Source: Macrotrachela quadricornifera
Lineage: Eukaryota > Rotifera > Eurotatoria > Philodinida > Philodinidae
Reading direction: 5' to 3'
Length of the DNA: 64,000 nt
NCBI GenBank assembly: GCA_022393335.1
Contig: JAJEKB010024910.1
Coordinates: forward strand, 1-64,000
Under the pieces are notes generated by a model. It saw nothing but the letters and a program-made list of their open reading frames with translations. It did not search any database and had not been told where the DNA came from. Numbering within the stretch: position 1 is the first letter of the stretch; each line of letters begins with the position of its first letter. Below, in pieces: positions 54,617 through 64,000 of this stretch. The position numbers and the translations under genes are program-made.

Positions 54617-57600
54617 ATGTCGAACAAAATGATTTCATCATTTTATACACTACCGATCGAGTTGGTTTATAGAATTCTCGACCATCTCGATCAACTCACA
54701 ATTCTACTGTCATGTCGCAATGTCTGTACCAGACTGAATGCAATTACAGACACATACCATCAATACAAGGTAATTTTTATTTCTATGATAAAATCATATA
54801 TTTATCAACTTTCGAATAATGCTATTTTTTTTCTCAATTCAAACTTGTCATTCCTGATTTCAACAGATAGATTTCATTGGAGAGTATCGTATACTTTATT
54901 GTTTTCGATCGATAAAACGAACTCAGAAGGATATATACAAGTGGTGTGGAGAATTTTGTGAGTTTATAAAACTCTAAGATATCTTAGGAAATACAAAATA
55001 GAATCAAGACACTTCTTGAAAGTATTAAAGTTACTCTTTTTAATGGTGAAAAAAGCGAAAATATCATGTTTTAAATGATTTCTAATAACTTGAATGTGTT
55101 CTTTTTTGTCGACATTAGTTTGTAAAAATGACTCATCATACTATTTATGTTTTATTACGTAAACAATTATTATAAGCTGAAGTAAAAATTGAAGGTTATA
55201 AAATTAGACATTTTGATAATTCGCAACAGACTAAAGATTTCTTTCTCAGTCTTTTTGCTTGACTATGTTAATTCAACCTGATGCGATATATATTCAAAAT
55301 AATTTTTTTTTCCTTAATAATTTTTACTGTGAAATGGAGCTGAAACATCTCTATGATGCTACACTATATTATGATGATTTTGACTATTTTCAATAACAAT
55401 AGACACTAAAATCAGATTGAAGTAGAAGAGGTTGCTAAGCTAAATACATAGTAAATTCTTTCGAATTTTTCAATTAATGTTGATTATGACTCAATTAATC
55501 AAAAACCTAGCTGACATTCAATTTTCTATCGATCAATTTTTCCAGCTTAAATGGATACGTATATCTAATCTAAAATGTTAATCATTACATGTTTTGGGTA
55601 GGGTGCATTTTCCGCACAGTCTCATCTAATATTGTTTCAGGTAGTTGTCGAACTATAAAATACTGACCGCAAGTAATCACGATAATGAGCCTAAAAAAGA
55701 TCGCTTATTTTATTATATTACGTAAGCGATCGCTTCAAATAGCCTAATTTCTAAACTAGTTTAACTATTACTATTTACAAAGTCCATAAGTCCGCATAAA
55801 AGATCAAATGAGGGACTTGCGAACCACGCGATCTGGTTCATCAAAGTTTCTTAATAATCCCGTCAAATTCGTGAAAAAAATCTTCTTTTCCTAGTAGTAT
55901 TCTGGCGAATCTCCTTCCAAAAAAATGCTCTGCTATGCATATACGTGATTTCTAAAAATATCAACATCCAAACTTCTTTCCACATTTTTCTTCTATCACA
56001 ACCCATCCAAAATATTTTGCGGAACAAGCCCACTATATACTAACCAATTTCTATTATCTCTATGTAACTCATTTCGATAATAGTCTGCATTGGATACTTT
56101 AACTATACTAATACCGATAACAAAGTATGGCTCTGTATTGTTAAAGATAGGTTTCCTTTCCTCTCACTAAATTGACAAATATACCTTTACAATATCTCAT
56201 AAATTTCTTCGCAACTTCTGTTCAACTGAAATCTTATTCATAAAATATTTTAATATTGTATACTTAAATACTGCTTTTCACAGACGTTCACCACATTGAA
56301 CCTCCAGTGCTATCAAATTGGTGATGAAGGAGTACACCGCTTAGCCGCTGCTTTAGAACAGAACAAAGTAATATGAATCACATCAATATTCTTTTTATAC
56401 ATCTATGCACTCGCTGTTTTGCGCAGACACTTATCACATTGATCCTCGAGAGCAATCAAATTGGTCATGAAGGAGCACAACATTTGGCCAATGCTTTAGA
56501 ACAAAATAAAGTAATATGAATCTCATCAATATTCTTCGCATTCATCTATCCACTCACTTTTTTACACAGACACTCACCACATTGAGCCTCGGCAGCAATC
56601 ATATTGGTCCACGCGGAGCACAATATTTAGCCAACGCTTTAGAACAGAACAGAGTAATATAAATCATATCAACCTTCTTCCTATTCATCAATGCACTCAC
56701 TATTTTGTACAGACACTCACCACATTGAACGTCGCGAACAATGAAATTGGTGATGAAGGAGCACAACATTTGGCCAATGCTTTAGAACAAAACGAAGTAA
56801 TATAAATCATACCAATCTGCTTCCTATTCATCTATGCACTCACTGTTCTACTCAGACACTCACTACATTGAGCCTTGGTAGCAATCAAATTGGTCTACAA
56901 GGAGCACAATATTTAGCCAACGCTTTACAACAAAACGAAGTAATATAAATCATATCAATCTTCTTCCTATACATCTATGCACTCACTGTTTTGTACAGAC
57001 ACTCACCACATTGAACCTTGGCAGCAATCAAATTGGTGATGAAGGAGCACGATATTTAGCCAATGTTTTAGACCAAAACAAAGTAATACGAATCACGTCA
57101 ATCTTATCCCTGCTGACCGTGCACTTACTGTTTTATACAGACACTCACCACATTGAACCTCTGGAGCAATCAAATTGGTGATGAAGGAGCACACCATTTA
57201 GCCAGTGCTTTAGAACGAAGCAAAGTAGTATGAATTATATTAATCTTCTTTTTATTTACTTATGGACTCGCTGTTGTACACAGACGCTCACCACATTGGG
57301 CCTTCAGCGCAATCGAATTGGTTCACAAGTAGCACAATATTTAGCCAATGCTTTACAACAAAACAAAGTAATATGAGTTATATCAATATTCTTCTTGTTA
57401 ATGCGATGCGAAGTATAAACATTTCTGCAGCCGATCGTGAATTTTTAACGTCGCTGACTGCTCGAAGTGCAGCAAGCCACATTATTGCCTTTAGTATGCT
57501 TAGTTGCCATGATAAATTCTTCTTTAAGGTGGCTGAATGCACATCTGAAATCCTATTTTTAAAATTCGATTTCAATCGGGAGATATAAGGAAAGAAAAAA

Positions 57601-58028
57601 AGATAATTAACAGCTGCTAATTTTCTTTTATGGTTATATATAACTCAATCTTCGAGTGACCATTGACATGTTAGATGCAATATGCATATATACTTTAATT
57701 ATCTCTTGTATGACTTAAATTCATTCATGAAAGAGTCTCGAACACTGAAGATAAACTGAGAATGACTTTTATAGATAAATGTGATAGAAGATGATGCACA
57801 CCTGAAAGTTTCCTTATATGGCAACAGATGGTTCAGATTCATTATATCGGAACACAATTGAATTTTATTATGAATTCCTCTACACGAATCTAAGATTATA
57901 AATAGCAGATGTCGCATAGAAACTTATTCATATGCTTTTCGGATTCTACAGTCAGTCACCTTTTCTACTTGAACTTAATTAATACGGTGCGACGTTAGGA
58001 GCATCGTATTATTGAGTTTCTTTGCGTC

Positions 58029-58065
<37 letters not shown>

Positions 58066-60667
58066 TGTTTCTAGACAGACCGTCCAAGCTCCATAATTTG
58101 TGTTAGGATAATCTAGAGAACGGAATATCACCCAGCTGTCGGACAAACGTTATCGTGGAGCTAAAGTGTTGAATATGATATATCTTTTTTTAGATTTTCT
58201 ATATCATATTCGGTTTGCCCAAAATAAAATACGGATTCATAGGTAAACTATGGTAGATCGATTTTATATGGTTGAGATAATTAAAATCAGTATAGGCGCA
58301 AAAAAACAACTGTTAAGTCTTTTACAATTAGCTGAATGGATAATTAATTTATACAGCGACATTATTTATTTTGTGAATCTTGAAAAGTCTTTATAGAGGG
58401 TAGAATATTTTAATTAAGCTTTGCATGGATTCTTTGATATTGATCAGGATTAGAATCAGAATGAAAAATAAAGTGAAATTGATATGTGAAGCTGCACTTA
58501 GACGGTTAATTAATATATTGACTATCTCTCTAGACATTTTTTTCTCTTCTTCAGACACATGTACAAGAAAAAAAATCGAATGATGCACATGTTCTATTAT
58601 AAAAAAAAAACAGCCATAATATGCATTATTTGATTTCGAAAAAAACATATTATAAAGTAGATTACAATCAAACTTGAATAATTTCCTGAAATTTAATCAC
58701 TAGCAATTCAGCTCGCAAACGTTCCTCAACTTCGTCGCACCGTATTTTGCAATCGAGCTATGCTCGAATGCCGTCTAGTTCGAGTAGAAATCTAGTTTTC
58801 TTTCTTTTTTTTAGACGTGGTCATCAAAATGTCTCATGTTGTATTGCAATAATCTCGCGAATAGAACATCATAAGATCTTAGTTTGAATGCGAGATTTAA
58901 GATTCGAGTGTAATTTAGGAAAATCCATTTAGAGATTCTAAAAGTAAAATTTTGTTTTTATATGGGAAGCTCCGAAAAAACGTGTTTTTGACGATTGTCA
59001 TCGTTCAAGTTAATTAAAATGAACATAGCAGTGAGAGCTAGCCGCTGTTTTCTTTCAACAGCTGATTTAGAGCTAAGCGAACAGAAGACGATAAATAATG
59101 GATACTGAAACATCTGATAATAGATGACAATTCAAATTGATAAATAAAGTAGAATTAAATTTTAATTTCAATAGTCCTAATAAAATATTAAATATATAGT
59201 TGTTTTTCATTTAATTGTTTTAATCTCTTCGATCGGTCAAATTTATTGTATACTGCATGAAAAATTTTAAGAATCGTGACAGTTTTATAATAACTTTTGA
59301 AGAAATTGTAGAAATATGTAGTTTTTATTTTCCTAATATAACGGAAATTTTCGATCTTATACGATCATTTTCAACCTTTTATTACGACCTTTTTTTATAC
59401 AAGATGTTACAAGAACCGAAAAATTTATTATAAAAATCTCACGATTCTTCAAATTTTTCATACATTATTATACAAATGTAGTATTTACCATCTTGAGTGG
59501 TATATCATAGGTATATTGGTATTGGATTTGAAGTGAATTGGAGATATATTACATCGTTATCACCATCATTCAAATATCGGAAAAGACACTAGATAATGAT
59601 GTAAATCGTCATGATGTTAAATGTTTATGTTGTTTCAATCATAATTTTTCATGTTTATGCTGTCTGCTTATTTATTGTTTTATGTTTTGTAACATCTTGT
59701 ATAAAAAAAAGGTCGTGGTAAAAGGTTGAAAATGATTGTATAAGATCGAAAATTTCCGTTATATTAGGAAAATAAAAACTAAAATTACACATAAAAAAAC
59801 TAAATATTTCTACAATTTCTTCAAAATTTATTGTATTTGCTATCAATGGGCTTTTCTTTATGTAACAAACGATTATTATGAAGCCTGTATAGAGTTCATC
59901 TAGTTACTGTCTTGTCCATGTCTTCTAATATTAGTTAACGAAAATGAAACCAAAACTAAAATCAAATCTTCGAAATATTTGTATTTTTCATGCAATAAAA
60001 AACAAAATGCATGACTTTGTATTTGTTTGAATACTTCTCTGTTTGTTTTCATTTTAAAAATTCGTTAACTAAATATTCGTGAATTTCAAATAATTCTATT
60101 ATAATCCAATTGATTATAATGTTGATGGTTCTTATTTAAATTTTAAAAAGATTTTTTGAAATGAATAAAATTATCAAAAATCAAAGTTCTAGATCTTCAG
60201 CAACAATTCAAGAGATACTTTCTCTCTACCTCTCTCTATAGATTAAAGAAATTTAAAAGCGGACGATTTATTCTCAAAACACATCTTTTGATTCCTCATG
60301 TAGATTTATTCTTATCAATATTATGATTCACATCATAATCCTACATTCGCATCGCATTTTGCAATTGAGTGAAATTCGAATGCCATCTAGTCTATCTATG
60401 CACTCACTATTTTATGCAGACGCTAACTACATTGGACCTCGCGAACAATGAAATTGATGATGAAGGAGCGCAACATTTAGCCAATGCTTTAAAGCAAAAT
60501 AAAGTAATGTGAATCATATCAATTTTCTTCTTAATCACCTATGCACTCACTATTTTACACAGACAGTCATCACATTGGATCTCTTTTCGAATAAAATCAA
60601 TATTAGTCTAGAACGGCATATTATAAAAATGCTCGAAAACAACGCGTCATTCAAGGAACGGACATGA
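54617..60667 (+). CDS. F-box protein with exon-per-repeat LRR array
   Basis: Exon 1 (54617-54769, 51 codons, donor AAG|GTAATT) encodes an F-box: F-Y-T-L-P-I-E-L-V-Y-R-I-L-D-H-L-D, then I-L-L-S-C-R-N-V-C-T-R-L-N. Then come eight LRR exons of exactly 84 nt: 56284-56367, 56427-56510, 56570-56653, 56713-56796, 56856-56939, 56999-57082, 57141-57224, 57284-57367. A ninth at 60420-60503 and a terminal exon 60563-60667 (last LRR, then stop) follow. Each LRR reads T-L-T-T-L-N-L-x-S-N-Q-I-G-D-E-G-A-Q-x-L-A-N-A-L-E-Q-N-K, a ribonuclease-inhibitor-type 28-residue repeat. All junctions are phase 0, giving ~337 residues. Likely an SCF substrate receptor with the LRRs as binding surface. The link of exon 1 to the LRR block crosses a 1.5-kb gap where another exon may hide, and intron 9 holds a 3-kb insertion. 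The LRR part alone is certain. Confidence 0.75.
56284..57367 (+). repeat. 143-bp tandem array of LRR exon + intron units
   Basis: Eight 84-nt exons alternate with introns of 59, 59, 59, 59, 59, 58 and 59 nt, so the tandem period is 143 bp (142 once). Intron sequences are themselves alike: they start GTAAT(A/G)(T/C)(G/A)A and carry TTCTTC, then (T/C)ATCTATGCACTCACT-TTT-ACAG. Exon plus intron was evidently the unit that multiplied. The same unit reappears at 60380-60562. Confidence 0.95.
57983..58745. mobile_element. Candidate TIR element nested in the LRR-intron insertion
   Basis: AATACGGTGCGACG (57983-57996) and its exact complement CGTCGCACCGTATT (58732-58745) bound ~760 bp without coding capacity. 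Target duplication not identified. Confidence 0.5.
59256..59830. repeat. Compound foldback (two nested inverted repeats)
   Basis: Major arms 59296-59410 and ~59691-59828 are complementary: GAAGAAATTGTAGAAATAT, CCTAATATAACGGAAATTTT, AAAATTTCCGTTATATTAGG and AACATCTTGTATAAAAAAA. A minor pair lies inside the left half: ATGAAAAATTTTAAGAATCG (59257-59276) against CGATTCTTCAAATTTTTCAT (59442-59461). Confidence 0.8.
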
Positions 60668-61155
60668 TTGTTCATAAGAAGATGGCCATGACAGCAATGA
60701 ATTTTTAGAAATGGATTAAACAGTCTTCTAGTTTTATACTTTGATATTTTTTGATGAATCGGATTAATTTTTTTTTGCGAAATCCATTTAATAAATGCTA
60801 TCGAGAAGTATATTGCGTTCTACGAGATTAAGTAGGGAATTAATATTTTTTATCGTGAACGTTTCTTTTGAATAACTCTTGTTGTGTTTGTAAGACTAAA
60901 AAGAATTTTATAAGAATTTGTACAAGTCTTAAGTAAGTGTACAAGATGTTCTGAATATGATTTAATAAAATTTTTCCTATATGTTTGCTATTTCATTAGT
61001 TTGGTGAAACAAATATTGTCAAAAATCTTTTTTGACTATAACAAAAAATAGTTTCTTTTTTCGAATATATTAAATTAGATAAACATTCAAATATAAATTG
61101 TCTTGTTTTATATTAATCAAGAAGTAATAATTATAATTTAGTAATAAATCTTTAA
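60668..61155. other. 3' flank of the LRR gene
   Basis: AT-rich, with an AATAAA-like ATTTAATAAAATTT near 60960 that could be its polyadenylation site. Nothing else recognised. Confidence 0.4.
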
Positions 61156-61630
61156 TTAACCCTTTCAAGACTGTAGTACAAGAGTTGTACCATCTATTTT
61201 TCCCGTAGAAAAAAAATTTGTTTACACTTATGTGTCCGAACTTCTTATATATGGAAGTTATGAAGGACTTTAACTATCATGTTATACATATCTTTTCTTG
61301 ATTTTGTATATAATCTACTTAGACGTTCGGTTTTCTTTATATGATTTTATCATGAAATCATAGTTTCATTCTATTTCTCTGACATGTTGTCTTATATATG
61401 ATTGGAAGTCTGGAAGAAACTGGCTTTGGGGTTTTTTTAATTTTTTCTTCAATCTTCCTTCAGACAAGAAGCGTAAATTAGCATCGACACAATCTGCTGT
61501 TCAGGCGGATGGTAGAATGCATATGTCTGTCAAAGATGTACGTAAGACATGTGCTTACTGTAGCACAAAAGAAATGCAAGTTTTATTAGTCATCGAATGC
61601 TCTAATTGGAAACTGGCTTTCTTCGTATGA
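61156..61630 (+). mobile_element. piggyBac-like remnant: TTAA end plus C-terminal transposase finger
   Basis: TTAA (61156-61159) followed by CCCTTTCAAGACTG is a piggyBac-style terminus, with a sub-terminal palindrome GTACAAGAGTTGTAC. About 300 bp on, after an acceptor-like CTTCCTTCAG, an open stretch (61467-61627) reads V-K-D-V-R-K-T-C-A-Y-C-S-T-K-E-M-Q...Y/I-E-C-S-N-W, the Cys-rich C-terminal finger of piggyBac transposases, with later Cys lost. The catalytic region and the right terminus are absent, so this is an internally deleted, inactive copy. Confidence 0.6.
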
Positions 61631-62771
61631 GACGACAAAAACTGTTTTTTTTTGAATATCATAAACGTTTCATAGAAGCAGAAATGTTCATGATAGTGCC
61701 AGCTTTTTCAGAATTTAGGTTTTAAAAATTCATGAATTTACATAGAATTTCAGTTATTGCGTGTGTTATACTGTAAAACTTAACGAATTTGATTGATTAG
61801 CTGTAGTTTAAATTGATCATAGCCTTAAAAATCAAATCCAAACATTTTTTGAACACCATTGCAGCAGTGACAGATTCTGAGAAAAAAAATCAAATTTATA
61901 ATATTTATAATTGCTAAATAGATGAATGAGAATTGAGGAGATTGATAATTTATTCGGCACACCTCTCAGAGTTTTTAATTGATCTTTCGGAGGAGAAAAT
62001 TTAAATGCATACAGATCTCTATAGACTTTGTTATTAGAATGTCAGTTAATTATCAAAAAATTTCTTTCGAATTGAATACATTCTATTTTATCATATTGAC
62101 TTATTTCTTCAATTGAAAGTAGTGGTCATGTCGGGGTACTTTTCTTGAATTGTAGCACTATCTAATATAATATACTGTAATATAATAAAATGGACTTTTT
62201 TAAGTAGAAATCAATATTTTTAGGATGGTTCAATCGAAAATTAATGAAATATGAGTAAATTATTTTAACTACAAATATTTTCATAATTCAGGGCTGACAT
62301 TAACGTACTCGTCTCCAAAACGTCGTGATAAAGATCTTCAATCCATGCATGTCTATCATACATAAGACGAAAAAATCTAACTTTTTCCATTCATTTTGCA
62401 TATATAGATTCGACCAGATTCACAAAACACTTTTTGTTTTATGATACAAGAAGATTGTTTGATGGTTAATTAAATAGTTTTAATTTAAATTTCAAAGTGT
62501 GCTATAACACATTATCTTTTTTAAATGTTAATCCCTCACTTTTGTCTATTTATACGTTACATAGAAACATATTTCTACAGAAGACTTTGATTAGTTTCAT
62601 CACGACATCTATGTTAAAATAAAAGAATTTTAAAATGAACAACAAAGAGGCATTTCTATGTTAACAATAAATTTTATGTCATGTTTTTTTTACATTCTTG
62701 TATAAATTATTGATTCTAACTAACTTCAAGTTTTTCTTGATCATTATTAATATAAAAAGAATTTTATTCCT
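61631..62771. other. Intergenic upstream of MEIG1 homologue
   Basis: AT-rich, nothing else recognised; it should contain the MEIG1 promoter, but no clear TATA/initiator was picked out. Confidence 0.4.
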
Positions 62772-63118
62772 ATGGCTACATCAACTTTAACATTACTTGA
62801 ACCAAAATCATTAATTCGTCCAACACATTGGTCAAAAGAAGTTGAAAATGCTTATCGTTTTCAATTAGCTGGTTATCGAGATGAACTTGAATATAAACGA
62901 ATTCGACAAGTAGCTGAGGTTATTTCATTTTTCATAAATTCTCTCTTTTTGTTTTTCTTATGAAATCTATTATTTTTATTTAACAGATTGACGTATGGCC
63001 GGATAGTGGTTTTGTCAAAAAATTACAACGTCGAAAAGATGGATTTTTTTATTATTTTGATAAACTTCGTGAATGTCCTGATAAAGAAATAAAAAAATGT
63101 AAAATATATTCATATTAA
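62772..63118 (+). CDS. meig1: MEIG1 homologue (meiosis-expressed gene 1), two exons
   Basis: Exon 1 62772-62918 and exon 2 62987-63118, separated by a 68-nt GT...AG intron (GAG|GTTATT ... AACAG|ATTGAC), encode 92 residues; vertebrate MEIG1 is ~88. The whole length aligns by eye: [19 protein letters not shown], then [28 protein letters not shown] and K-I-Y-S-Y at the end. The Trp, Lys and aromatic residues that contact PACRG in mammals appear conserved. Family knowledge: MEIG1 pairs with PACRG in sperm manchette and axoneme/cilium assembly. Rotifers have abundant motile cilia, so a ciliary role is the likeliest reason to keep it. The frame continues past exon 1 to 62963 only by reading into the intron. 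AATAAA at 63123-63128 is probably the polyadenylation signal. Confidence 0.95.
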
Positions 63119-64000
63119 AAGAAATAAATTTCGATGTAATAAATGTAGATCATTCATTATATATATTAGAATATGGATACATTCAATTTTGTCTTTACAC
63201 AAATTGATTCTTTTTTTAAATTATTTAATGTCATTGATTTTTAATCCTTTTAAAATACTTAATATAATAAAAAAAAAAGAAAAAGAATATCGAAATTGTA
63301 TGAAGTTAATCAATATGAAAACGAAATTATTTTGCATAAGAATTGATTGTATTTGATTAAATTAAAAAAGTACTCAAAAATACATAAGATTATGTATTTT
63401 TAATTCAATGTACTTTTTTTATAAATTACTAAATTTTATTCACTTTAAAATTAATACTTGTTATATTTTTAAGAATCTAAATTGATGTTGTTACATTTAA
63501 AAGAATGCATTAGAATGTTTTTGATTATTTACTTTTCTTATTTTGTTGTTCTATTTACACAATTAATTATTTAGCTTTTAAATCGGTAAGAATAATTTGT
63601 TATTGAATATTGTTTTTAGTTATTTCATTCTTTTTTTAGAATAGAATTTGTACTCTCTTTTGTTTTTTTAAATTAAGAACTATATTAATAGTTCAATTAT
63701 TCTCTTGTATTCTTAGTATTTGTATATGACATCATTTGAATAAAAGTATTAGTGATATTCTATATAATTAAATTATTATGTTTATATATTTTTGATGTAA
63801 AATTATTGACGAGATTTGAATTAAATATAGACATTTTTAATGAAATAAAAATAGAAAATCAAGGTTTCATTTAACTTTAAATAACTGAATATTTTTATTT
63901 TTACAAAGATATATTTATTTAAGATATTTAGACAACTATCAATCATACATTATTTATTATTTTTTAACTATTTATCATGTATTTCATCGAATATTAATAA
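63119..64000. other. AT-rich intergenic, nothing recognised
   Basis: Very AT-rich with an inverted pair AAAAAGTACTCAAAAATACATA / TATGTATTTTTAATT...GTACTTTTTT near 63365-63420 that could form a terminator-like or MITE-like hairpin. No genes. Confidence 0.4.

Larger units (their letters stand above)
57398..60385. mobile_element. ~3-kb composite insertion in LRR intron
   Basis: LRR intron sequence is continuous up to about 57393 (..ATATTCTTCTTGTTAATGC) and resumes at about 60386 (TCTATCTATGCACTCACTATTTT). The insert begins near AATGCGATGCGAA and its far end has CATCGCATTTTGCAATTGAG, roughly inverted. A similar end with CGTCGCACCGTATTTTGCAATCGAG at ~58731-58755 pairs with AATACGGTGCGACG at 57983-57996, implying a second nested element. 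The insert also includes an (ATT)n microsatellite (58030-58064) and the foldback at 59256-59830. The ORF at 57262-57588 crosses the last LRR exon into the insertion and is not a gene. Confidence 0.6.

Noticed and set aside
57262..57588. 108-codon ORF
   Set aside because: It uses a wrong frame over the LRR exon and runs into the inserted DNA.
1..64000. tRNA, rRNA or CRISPR loci
   Set aside because: No T-loop/B-box (GGTTCGAATCC-type) sequence with a matching A-box, no rRNA-like segment and no evenly spaced short repeats with unique spacers were seen. The only regular short-spaced array is the LRR exon array, which is coding.

Overview
The window looks like part of a bdelloid rotifer nuclear genome. 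This is inferred from content, not from a search. The DNA is very AT-rich, spliceosomal introns are tiny (about 48-60 nt, GT...AG), genes are sparse, and the gene families are ones enlarged in bdelloids: NHL six-bladed propellers, arginine-type ADP-ribosyltransferases, PAN/LamG extracellular proteins, F-box proteins with ribonuclease-inhibitor-type LRRs, and FLYWCH-MULE transposons. Genus cannot be decided.

Layout. 1-528: 3' end of a PDZ-domain gene. 1.7-2.6 kb: internally deleted mariner. 3.66-4.01 kb: a tiny promoter + 5'UTR-intron + 45-residue zinc-knuckle-like gene. 5-8 kb: a degenerate multi-unit repeat. 8.2-9.1 kb: NHL-propeller gene (minus). 9.3-11.6 kb: a complete, apparently intact MULE with 131-132-bp subrepeat-built TIRs, a perfect 9-bp target duplication and a five-exon transposase. 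12.1-14.6 kb: a nested pair, a non-autonomous hAT with perfect 8-bp TSD inside an older inverted-repeat element. 15.0-16.1 kb: 5' end of an RTE/CFDP2-like LINE. 17.96-18.84 kb: ADP-ribosyltransferase gene (minus). 21.4-24.5 kb: a TA-flanked MITE and a decayed Ty3/gypsy-like element. 31.1-32.6 kb: a dead intronless MULE. 33-38 kb: long-period degenerate repeats plus a foldback MITE and a SWIM-finger fragment. 40.4-41.4 kb: F-box + LamG gene (minus). 44.9-46.9 kb: four-exon secreted PAN/Thr-rich/LamG gene (minus). 47-50.5 kb: repeats and foldback elements. 52.1-52.4 kb: remnant of an EF-hand-like split gene (minus). 54.6-60.7 kb: F-box + LRR gene whose LRRs are each encoded by one 84-nt exon. 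61.2-61.6 kb: piggyBac remnant. 62.8-63.1 kb: MEIG1 homologue.

Most striking: the LRR gene. Eight consecutive exons, all exactly 84 nt and phase 0, are separated by 58-59-nt introns, giving a 143-bp exon-plus-intron tandem array. The F-box exon and the terminal LRR exons share the same phase, so whole LRRs could be gained or lost without frame change. One intron of the array has swollen to about 3 kb by insertion of inverted-repeat DNA while the exons on both sides stay open. There is no operon-like co-operation between genes here; they are independent eukaryotic units in a transposon-rich neighbourhood.
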